The notes under the pieces: generated by a model | What the model was told of the DNA's origin: nothing | The model's input: only the letters and a program-made list of their open reading frames with translations | Databases searched by the model: none | Shown: piece after piece, positions 13,721 through 22,289 of the stretch | Numbering within the stretch: the stretch's first letter is position 1 | Layout of the letters: each line of letters opens with the position of its first letter | Source of the DNA: Phytophthora sp. 'mugwort' | Lineage: Eukaryota > Oomycota > Peronosporomycetes > Peronosporales > Peronosporaceae | Assembly (NCBI GenBank): GCA_033558025.1 | Contig: JAUCEF010000008.1 | Span: forward strand, 1,116,001-1,180,000 | Length of the DNA stretch: 64,000 bases | Direction: 5' to 3' | Translations under genes and position numbers: made by a program

Positions 13721-13795
13721 TTAAACAGGATGGCCAGCTTGATCATCAGGGACTTAAAATAATTAAATAAGATGGCCAACTTGATCATACGGGAC
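13721..13795 (+). repeat. Two-copy 42-bp tandem duplication over the helicase Walker B region
   Basis: Copies start at 13721 and 13763. Both contain GATGGCCA.CTTGATCAT.. and GGGAC, so the LIIRD motif is present twice. The second copy runs on into the catalytic DEA. Confidence 0.75.
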
Positions 13796-13825
13796 GAAGC
13801 TCAGTATCGCCCTTAAGGCGATACT

Positions 13826-13890
13826 TGACTTTAAGCACACGTCGACGCTTTGGGCTGGTTCCGCGAACCGTCGACGTGTGCTTAAAGTCA
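13826..13890. repeat. Perfect 22-bp inverted repeat (hairpin) inside the Helitron helicase
   Basis: Arms 13826-13847 and 13869-13890 are exact reverse complements, each holding CACACGTCGACG, with a 21-base loop. It sits between the Walker B-like motif and the LTENMRV motif. Confidence 0.85.
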
Positions 13891-14036
13891 TCTGAGCTTT
13901 GCTCTAAATTTCGTAAGGTACACTTAACGGAGAACATGCGCGTGTGGACCGCAGCGAACGCAACCACCGCCGATGGGCTTTTTGCATTTTCCGATATTCT
14001 GCTTCGAGTCGGAAAAGGAAGACACGACGTCAATCT

Positions 14037-17000
14037 TTCGCGTCGTTGAAGACGCTGCTATTCATCCTCGAGTCCTTGCGCTTGAGATTGCGATTGGACT
14101 TGGTGAGGGCGGCGATGCCGTCGCCCAGGACGGGAGTGCTGGGATCCGTGGAGCGATTCGTGACGAGGTGAATCGTCTGGCCGACAACTTGTTGTCCCTT
14201 AAAAGTCGGGTTGACCGCCGTACGAATGACGTGGACGAGGCCTTCCAACGTCTGGATGCACTTTGGGTGTCCACGGACCTAGTCCAGCGGGATGTGTATC
14301 TCCTTCGGGACCTCCTGCGGCCTGTGCCCCAGGCGGGAGCAGCTACTGCGTACCCCCAGCCGTACCACAACGGCTCCTACTTGGCGTATGCAGCTGGGGT
14401 TCCTTCCGCCCCTTCCGCGGTCCCGCAAGGGACCTGGGCTTCTGGCCATGGGCACTCTCAGAGGGAAGAGTCGCAGCATCGTCTTGAAGAGCTCGGTTTG
14501 CGGGGCTGCCGAGCCCAGCGGAACGTGGTACGGCTTTAGATGGCCCACGGAGAACGTCGGGTGGGTCGTCATCGACTTAGGCAGGTCAATGATATATGCC
14601 GCACCATGCCTGACCAGGACCGCAAAGGGTCCAATGAAGCAGTGCTTCAGCTTGTTGCTCCCAACGGAACTTATTGTAGCGAGTGGCAAGTTCCTAGTGT
14701 CTAGTAGGACTAACTCACCCACATTAAACACGTTTAAGTTTCCTCTTCCTTCTTTGTCTGAGTATTCCGTTTGCTTATCCTGTTCCGCCGCCATGGCATC
14801 ACGGGCCCGGCTGATTACATTCAGCCTGGAGTCTATAAAAATAAAAGGCTCCACTTGTTTCCGTAAGGAAACCGTTCTCATGTCCGAGACTTGGGAGGAA
14901 AACGCTTGCTGAGTTTCTCCCCCACTTAAAACTGAAGACGGGATGCTGCTTCGTAAAGTGAGCGGCACCCGTGGATTGCGTAAGCCATTCAGGTAGAACG
15001 GAGTATACCCGGTCAATGCGTGAACCGCATTGTTGAGGGCAAACTCAACTACTGGCAGGAATTCTGACCAAGTGCGAGGAGCCTCCGCACAGACACTTCG
15101 TAGAGTGTCCTCAAGCACGCTACGTCTGCCCACCCGTCTGAGGATAATCGGCAGTGGACATGTGCATCCTCGTTTCCAGTAGTTGAAACAGCGTTCGCCA
15201 GAACCAGCCGTAAACCGCGGGTCACGATCCGAGACAATTGTCTTCGGCAGACCATGATGGCGGAAACGCCATCCAGGAACAGCTTCGCAGCCTGTTCCCC
15301 GGTCACTGTGTCTTTGACCGGAACAAGACGCACCATCTTGCTCAGACGCACCGAACACTAAGATGCCCGTGCTTCCGTGACCGTCAGCTGGAAGACCAAA
15401 GATGAAGTCCAGACTCATCGACTTTCAGCAGTCCGCTGGAACGGGCAGGCTCTGCAAAGTAGCCGGCGTGCCCGGCGGGTTTCACCCGCTGACATGTTTC
15501 ACATGTATTCACGTACTGTGCACCCAGAAGTATTGAGAGACCGATTGGAAGGTCTTCTCGCGGCCCAAGTGACCGCTGGACGGCGCATTGTGTGCCTCCT
15601 GAAGGATGTCAAACTTGAGATCTCCGTCGTTTGGTACGACTACCCGTAAGGGTTCCTGGGGCTCCACTCGATAGTAGAGCAGGCCATCGGCCCACTCATA
15701 TCGATGGAGACGGGCTCTCTAACGCGGCGTGAGCCACTCGGCCTTAACTACCTTTCCAGCGGTCAGGAACCGCACTGGAGGTGCCAGGCTTTCGTCGCCC
15801 CGATACACCATGCGTATCGGATCGTATAGATCGGTCGAGGCACGGCTTATTTGCGCCTGCTCATAGTCCGGCCTGTGTGACATCGGCAAGCATGTTGAGC
15901 TTTCCAGGCTTTACTCGACGCGGAAGTTGTATTCCGCGAAGAAGGACATCCACCTCGCCATTCTTTGAGGCAGATGGGGCGAAATTGTCGCCGTACGTAA
16001 AGATGCGTGATCTGTGTAGATCACAAAGGGCTGTGAGCCCAGGAGGTGCACTCGGAATTTTACAAGGCGTACTTCATGGCAAGCAGCTCCTTGTCATGAA
16101 CCGGGTAGTTCCGTTCGGCAGCCTGGAGCTGCCTGGACTAAAACGAGATCACTCGTCCACACCCTGCTGCATCGGGCTACAGCAACACACATCCGATTGC
16201 ATAATCGGATGCATCACAGACGACGTTAAATGGCTTCGTCTCGTCCGGCAGTGCCAGGACAGGTGTCTTCTGAAGGTTTACCCTGACATTGTCAAAGGCT
16301 TCCTGATGCTCACGCCCCCAGTACCAGTCGGTATCCTTCTTCAGAAGGTCCGACAAGGGTCTAGCCAGACCCGCGTACTCTTCTGTACTTATGGAGGTAG
16401 TTGGCCAAGCCCAGCCACTTCCTCAGGCCCTTCTGGGACCTTAGTGTTGGCCAAGCGGAAATGGCCTTGACCTTCTCATGGTCGGCTCGAACGCCGACGT
16501 TTCTAACGAAGCAACCGAGAACTTTGATCTCTTGCGCCGCGAAGACGCACTTGTCGACGTTGGCATAGAGCTTGTTCGCTCTCATGACTTCCAATACTCG
16601 ATGGAGGTGCTCCAAATGCACCTCCATAGCCGTCTTTCCTCCCTCGACCCGGCTATGGATGAAGATGTCGTCGAAGTACGACTGTGCGTACGTAGGCAGT
16701 GGTCTAACCATCTGCGTGATCATGCGATTGAACGACGCCGGGGCATTAGCCAGACCCTGTGATATCAGAAGCCACTCCCAGAGCATACCACTGCGGTGAG
16801 CGGGATGCCGCTCTCGTTCATCAGGATCTGGTAGTATCCGTCCACCAGATCCAGGACGATGTATAACTCGCACCCAGCCATGTTGTTCAACATCAAACCA
16901 TTTCGCTGGATGGGTGTCTGGGCCGGAACCGTTGCGCTGTTCAGCTTATTAAAAGCATGAACCAGACACCACTTCCCGTTCGGCTTCCGAACGCAGAAGG

Positions 17001-17511
17001 TTGGCGTCGAATGCGGAGATTTCGATTCCCGCGCCATGCCTGCCTTGGGCTTTGCGGCGAAGAGGGCATCAACGACCTCGCACTGCTCACGAGTCAATGG
17101 CCATTGTAGGTGAAACAGTACTTTGTGCCCGGCACGAGGTCAATCTCGTGCCTGATCCCACGATCCGGTGGAGTTGAGACGGTGGATCCTTGGACACCGC
17201 GTCCTTTCTAGGGAGTCGTTCTAAACGTCGGCGGCTCCCAAAACTTCACTGGATGCTCTTGCATCCGGCGCCCCTTTCGAACGCCCCAGTTCCTGGCATA
17301 GGTGGGAACATGACTCACCAATGCTATGCTAGTAACTGCGTGCCGGCTGGCCTCGATGGCTTTGTTTCGCCAATCGACCCCCTCCATGGCTCATGTTTTT
17401 CGAGCCAGGCATGCCCAGGACCAAGTCATACTTGTCCATCTCGAGGACAGTAAACTGATCCATGCTGTCGAAGGCTTCAAACGTCACAGCTAGATCCCCA
17501 TGGATCCTGAT
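14037..17511 (-). mobile_element. Ty3/gypsy pol (protease end, RT, RNase H, integrase), minus strand
   Basis: Read right to left. The protease end is at about 17500-17330 (LEMDKYDLVLGMP). The RT starts at about 17097, with CLVHAFNKLN, LDLVDGYYQI (about 16860) and catalytic YFDD (about 16675). RT thumb and RNase H decay across 16360-15700. The integrase zinc finger is at about 15600-15460 (CETCQ-type). The integrase core is at about 15418-14900, with FIFGLP, VSDRDPRF and EDTLRSVC, and the C-terminal region ends in HPTFSVGHLKPYH at about 14540. A Pro/Arg-rich tail follows. Frameshifts occur at several points, including around 16360 and 15350. The upstream gag and most of the protease are missing here but are found inverted at 19468-20767. 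The left end abuts the Helitron at about 14036; no 3' LTR was recognised. Confidence 0.8.
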
Positions 17512-18345
17512 AACAATCTGGTGTGCCTCCATGAAACATTGAATCCAGCGTGGAGTGATTTTGTCGATGATCAGCGCATCTTTGAGTCAACACTTTTGGA
17601 AGTGTAGGGCGCAGAGCTATCTCGGAGAAGCTGTTTCGCGAGTTGTAGAAATAGTGCTGGCTCAAACTTCACTTCAAGTTTTCGGAGTCGGTCGAGCTTA
17701 TCCAACAGCAAGGGATACAGCCACATACTCACGCTCTTCTAGGTCTCCCACGCCCTTCTAGGTCTCCCATGCCCCGCAATGACCTTGGTGCTAACGAGTC
17801 GTCTTCCTCCACGCCGATGCGCCGAAACTACAACCGCGCCACGCTCGGGCTCCAAGATGAGCTTATGCTTCTTTCACCAGTCTAATGCCTTTACTAGGTT
17901 GGCTGCCCGCGTAGCGGAGATGAATACACCAGGGAAATTGTCGACAGCTTTTGCAAACATGCCTTTTTCTCCACTGGCTGCCTCGTGTTCTGTCATCCAG
18001 CGGACAACCTTTCGGCGATGGGCGATGCTGCTGACAGCCTGTGCGTTAAGAGAATACCGGCGTGGCGGCGGCGACTGTGATTGAGAGTACTCGGGTTCAT
18101 CTTCGGAGTCGTTGGCTACCACCCCCGCGTTGTTTCTCGTAGCATCCAATACAGGTACGCTGAGAGATGTGCTGTTGCTGGCTTGGTCGGCGTTGTCACG
18201 GTCTGGGCACACTACCGACTGCCCAAAGTCTTTGGCCCCGGTGGGTCGTCCACAAAATGATGCATGTGACGGGAACACTTGGGACAGCGATGAATAGGAC
18301 CAACGGGGTCGCCACAACCTCCACATCGCGCTGTAGACGTAGCGA
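17512..18345 (-). pseudogene. N-terminal half of a DDE transposase with a CX2C zinc finger
   Basis: The minus strand encodes a Cys/His-rich finger at about 18330-18200: CGGC, then CPKC, then HMHHF. A frame change leads to FCGRPTGAKDFGQSVVCP. A Ser/Pro-rich acidic linker follows, then a helical DNA-binding-like stretch (RRKVVRWM at about 18010, and LYPLLLDKLDRLRKLE at about 17690), ending in WIQCFMEAHQIV-type text at about 17515. Coding sequence then switches to gypsy protease. The matching C-terminal DDE half lies on the plus strand from 20768. This is a CENP-B/pogo-like arrangement (DNA-binding N half, DDE C half). The family assignment is by motif only. Several stops make it a pseudogene. 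Confidence 0.6.
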
Positions 18346-18639
18346 TTTGCATACCAGATAGCTGACAAAACTGAGAATGAGGACATCAAAAACAGTGGGG
18401 AAAATGCTACGCCACTTTACCGTCCGGTCCTTCACCCCTACCACCGATGCGGAGGTAGCATCAGACGCATCTCCCTATGGTGGTGAATGTGTGTGGTCCT
18501 ATAAGCGCTTGTACTTGGTCGGCACTTCGAGAACCACTTACAGCAAAAACAGTTGTATGAAAACAAAAGGGTAATGGGTGACTCGAACTCAGTCGGGTTG
18601 ATTAGCAACCGGCTCGCTTGCCCGCATTTGACTCAAATG

Positions 18640-18764
18640 AGACTTATTTTGAATTCACTTGGTTTTCTGAATTTTGATAATTTGATTTGACAATATATAG
18701 TCTGACTAAGACTACTTTTGAGCTCAGACTATTTTCGCACACAGACTAATTATCGTAGACAGTG
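18640..18764. repeat. Terminal inverted repeat end of the split DDE transposon (inverted end)
   Basis: CAGACTAATTATCGTAGACA ends in CAGTG at 18764, followed by TA (18765-18766). The same sequence in the same orientation closes the other end at 21981. Repeated AGTCTG/CAGACT motifs lie inside. Confidence 0.65.
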
Positions 18765-18766
18765 TA

Positions 18767-19467
18767 GTAATATGTGCTAACCCAAATATACGTACTTAAT
18801 CATGATGCTCGCGGGCGCCGGCGCCTAGAAAACGCTGGGTTACAGCGGCGCCAACGTAAACCGTCCAACCGTGGCCTATCTGTACAGTTGCAGGTTAACG
18901 CTGTAACGGGGTGGAGGTGTACCAAAGTACACTAAGTGATGTAGCCGACTTCGCTACTGTTAAACCTGTCCAAATTAATACCACCCGTGGACTGCGTTTT
19001 GAATAAGTACAACAGGATATTTAATAGAAGAGGGATTTCAATACAAACGTGTGTTGTAATAATGATGTGACATTAAATACTAGCATGCACAGGAACTAAT
19101 TAGAACAGGTTTGACAGTATGACGTCACGGGAATGACGTCACGGATAGGTACCACCCATATGGTACAGACCTCAGAGCCACCCAATAGGATAACATTAGA
19201 GTATTGTATAGGTGACTAATAGTTAGTACAGTATGTAGACGCATTAACAGGGGTAACCTATAAATATATTCAATCTAACTCTACCTAGTTTGGTAACAGT
19301 CCTCCAGACCAGGTACTTGTGAACTGCCGTACACTGAGAGTTTGTATACTCTCCGGAAGTCACACTTCCTGTGCGCAAGGTGCTGTGTGCCCCGTCACAC
19401 TTGGTAGCACTTGTAGTCAATCCACGCCAACACGGGTTACTACCTAAAACCTCTGGGTCCTAGCAAC
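18767..19467 (+). other. Probable LTR and leader upstream of the gypsy gag
   Basis: About 700 bp without a gene, lying directly before the gypsy gag start at 19468. A TATA-like TATAAATATA is at about 19259. An inverted repeat is seen at 18958-18977 and 19097-19116 (17 of 20 bases paired, TGTTAAACCTGTCC-type). No second LTR copy is in the window, so the boundaries are inferred from position. Confidence 0.4.
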
Positions 19468-20767
19468 ATGGACCTGAATGGGTTTCCTCATCTGAACGAC
19501 TCACAGTTCAAGTCCGTTCGTAAGATGGCTGGCATCTTTGGCACAGATGCCTTGCACAGCTTGGCGTCGTCAACGGTCGAGAGCGTGACCGCGTTCGACA
19601 TGTACGAGCGGGGGTTCATCAAACACGTTCGGAGCGTCCTGCCGGCCAAAGCCGCAGAATCGAAATCTGTTTACCTCAAGCCTTTGGGGTTGAAAAAAAA
19701 AAAAGTAAACCCGTACGAGGGGACGGAAGGTGAAAACCTTCACTTCTGGGTGTGAGAAGTTGAGCTCGCTATGGATGCGGCTTTCATCTCTTTCGAGCAC
19801 CTCCGAGTGGCTTTCGCCCTCTCCAACCTTATGGGTCGTGCTAAGAGTTAGGCGTATACGCGGGAAGCGGCAACGCCTGGATGCTTCGCATCCTGGGCTC
19901 AGCTGTGTGAACAGCTTAGAGCCGCGTCCTTCCCGGGAACTATGAGTATTGCCAGCGGTCAAGCTTCCTGTCAAGTAAACAGGGAAGACGTGAACTGCAC
20001 GAGTACATCCAGGAGATACTGGATTTTACTGCATCCCTTCTGAGATACCCACTCCATGAACACATCAAGATGACGGTGTTCGTGGACGGCCTAAGTGTTG
20101 GCCCGGCCCGCACCCAGCTGTTTCGGGTGCAGGCAAATACTCTGGAAGAGGCAATCCAAGTCGACCTCCAAGAGGAGTACAGTCACCGCCAGGCGCCCAC
20201 TCCGGTGGCGATGTGGCCAGGGGCTGCGACACCAAGTTGCAGGGCCCCAAGCGGGCCAGTTCCCATGGAACTTGGACTAGCCGAGCAGCATGACATTCGC
20301 TGCAATAGCTATGGTAAGCTAGGGCACATGGTACGTACCTGTCCAGCGGCGGGGGAGGGGGGGGGGGCAACAAAAACGTTTCCCTCCCAAGGCCATCGGG
20401 CGCAAGGATCGCTGGCAAAGGCCGCGACCTAGTGGGCAGGGGAACGCGAAACACCAGTAGGGGCGGGGCGCCCTACTGAGGAAGCTCTAAGGCTTTATAA
20501 GCAGTGAGCGGGTGGCGCGCACCATGGAGACTTAGCCCCTTGCACTCTCGAATCGAAGAAGAACAGCGTGGGGTGATAGAAGAACACGTCAGTGTACGGG
20601 GATATACCCATCCCTTCCGAGTCTTGATAGACTTTGGGACGTCGAAGAACTTCGCACGCCGCCAGACTGATGCAGAGAACAGCAACAAGTTGGACGATGC
20701 TTTACGAGAAAGCAAAAGCAACGGGACAGTGTCGGTACAACTGGCCGACGGAACGGTGATTACCGTT
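19468..20767 (+). pseudogene. Ty3/gypsy gag and start of aspartic protease
   Basis: Starts MDLNGFPHL at 19468. It contains a poly-A tract at about 19695 and a capsid-like region: SNLMGRAKS at about 19825, WAQLCEQLRAAF at about 19897, EYIQEILDFTASLL at about 20005, and PVPMELG at about 20255. The zinc knuckle CNSYGKLGHMVRTC at about 20300 has Tyr in place of the second Cys. A G-run at about 20350 follows. The protease begins at about 20600 with RVLIDFGTSKNFARR, where the usual D-S/T-G reads DFG, and stops within VQLADGTVITV at 20767. Frame changes occur near 19750 and 19840. The rest of this protease is found on the minus strand from 17511. It is therefore read as the missing upstream part of the gypsy at 14037-17511, inverted. 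Confidence 0.75.
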
Positions 20768-21716
20768 CTAGCTCAGCGAGGCAAAGATTCAGCACATCGA
20801 GGAAGAAGAGGCGTTTCACCTAGGCGAGTTGAAGCGTGGTTTTGCGGACGGGTCGCTCGATGAAAATGCAATAGAGAACATCGATGAACCCCACTTTGTT
20901 GTGGACTTCGACAACGGCAAGACGCTTGGGTTTTGCGGCGACGAGACTGTCAAGTATGCTGATGTGGTGTCCGGTGGTTAAAGAATGACGATGGTCGTGT
21001 GGCTACCAGGAGGACCAAGCGCGTGCATACCCCCCCCCCCCCCCCCCCTCATGATGATTTCCTCGGATTCTGCGGGGAACACTATCCTACCCACGGAGTT
21101 CCGGACAAACTCCCCGGGGTTTGCTATAAGTCGGGCAGGACGGGGTGGATGACGCAGAAACTGCTTCGAGCGTACCTGAAAGAAAGACGAACGATGCGAG
21201 CAGACGTTCGCGGGCGAAAGAAAAGGATTTACCTCGACAACTGCTCAGGTCATCTGGAGGCGGACGAATGCCCGTACAGAGCTCGATGCTATTAACTCCG
21301 ACCTCAAGTTTTTCCCGCCTAACGCGACGGACCTCTGCCAACCAGCGAACTCGTTCGTAATTTCCAAGATTAAGGACGCGTGGAAAGTCAAGTGGAACGA
21401 GAAGAAGATGGAGTTGATTAAGGAAAACGGCTGGCAAAACAAGGTTCGGAATAATGGCTCGTGGTCAGGTAAGCTTCAGAGCCCAGGTAAGAAGTTTTTC
21501 CTGCAACTTGCTGCAGATATGGTCAAAGCTGTCAATCTTGAAACGGACAAGAACGGTATGTCTTATGCGCGGAAGGCAATGATAAGATGCGGTTTGTCAC
21601 TCGGGATCGACGGGACGTGGTCCGTTGCTCAGCTTTACCCGCATCTTCAAGACATCATCAAGACGCACCATGCTCATTTTGAAGGCGAGCCTGTAAACAG
21701 TGGACACACGTAAAAT
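20768..21716 (+). pseudogene. C-terminal DDE half of the split transposase
   Basis: Motifs are HLGELKRGFADGSLDE (about 20808), ENIDEPHFVVDFDNGKTLGF (first catalytic Asp, about 20875), IYLDNCSGH (second Asp, about 21231), and ATDLCQPANSFVISKIKDAW (third acidic site, about 21330). A well-kept helical tail runs from about 21380 to 21716 (KFFLQLAADMVKAVN, MIRCGLS, LYPHLQDI). It ends at 21714-21716. A poly-C run at about 21030-21048 and several frame changes disrupt the middle. It belongs with the N-terminal half at 17512-18345. The C-terminal 100 residues are intact enough to suggest fairly recent loss of function. Confidence 0.7.
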
Positions 21717-21889
21717 AGATCCAAGGCAGTCATTTGATAGCATACATAATACATTGGTTGGTATCAAAACGTAGGCTAATGTGGCTCCGTCGTTTATGCT
21801 CCCAGTCGCCAAGCAGGGGTTCGACGGTTCCGAGTCCCGCGATTTCCCTCGTTTTCGTGACCATTTGAAATTCATAAATAGTCCTTGCA

Positions 21890-21981
21890 AATAAATAGTC
21901 TGAGTCAGACTAATTAATGTGAATGACCATGGAAATCATATCACAAAATAGTCTCGGTCAGATTAATTACCGTACACAGTG
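21890..21981. repeat. 3' terminal inverted repeat of the split DDE transposon
   Basis: CAGATTAATTACCGTACACAGTG ends at 21981, followed by TA (21982-21983). It matches the end at 18640-18764, including interior AGTCTG motifs. Confidence 0.65.
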
Positions 21982-21983
21982 TA

Positions 21984-22289
21984 GTAGTACTTGTGTACAG
22001 TACAGTACCAAGCTTTTGCTTCATACAGTATTTTACACGTGTACTGTACTATCAACACTTCCGTCGACTTGCGACAGCGAACTCATAACTTAGTTCCATT
22101 CATTCCGACGCTACTTACTCCGAAAGGCAACAACTTAGAGCCGCAGATCGATCATCCGCCACCTCAACACTCCATCCTTCCACTTTGAACTCGCTGTTTT
22201 GCCAAAGGGACTGGACGATCTGGACTTGGTCTCGTTCATTTGTCACTTGCGTCTCCACCTGTTGTTGGCGGTTTGGACGATCTGGACGA
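21984..22289. other. Intergenic, no gene recognised
   Basis: Spacer between the transposon end and the 3' end of the membrane-protein gene. It contains repeats of GTACAGTAC and of TCTGGAC just downstream of the stop codon. Confidence 0.5.

Larger units (their letters stand above)
11270..14036 (+). mobile_element. Helitron remnant: Rep (HUH) and Pif1-type helicase
   Basis: A Helitron rep-helicase gene can be followed across all three plus frames. At about 11455 there is RLFQQYCVDQ, the start of the Helitron-like N domain. At about 11705 come ILPSSHSGGPRQM, then KPDVFVVMTCNPMWEEI. At about 11970 QKRGLPHAH carries the HUH histidines. Then follow CHINFE (about 12380), CHCNGP (about 12915), ANGLPFETPYQL-like text (about 13050) and LNECQLAIYEE (about 13418). 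A Walker A site reads GGPGDTEKST, altered from GGPGGTGKT (about 13500). A Walker B-like LIIRDEA is at about 13780 and a motif with LTENMRV at about 13930. It acts in rolling-circle DNA transposition in the known family. Stops and frameshifts throughout mean it is inactive. It ends abruptly at about 14036 against antisense gypsy sequence; neither terminus was found. Confidence 0.8.
17512..20767. other. Inferred 3.25-kb inversion joining gypsy and transposon halves
   Basis: Both ends fall inside coding sequence. At the left end, minus-strand transposase text switches to gypsy protease. At the right end, plus-strand gypsy protease switches to transposase. Flipping the segment would make both genes continuous and both transposon ends properly inverted. 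A 3-base GTT occurs at both breakpoints (17512-17514 on the minus strand, 20765-20767 on the plus strand). Confidence 0.7.

Noticed and set aside
13973..14539. 188-residue plus frame with heptad-like Leu/Val pattern
   Set aside because: Starts in Helitron helicase and runs antisense through gypsy tail; kept only as a junction finding, not as a gene.
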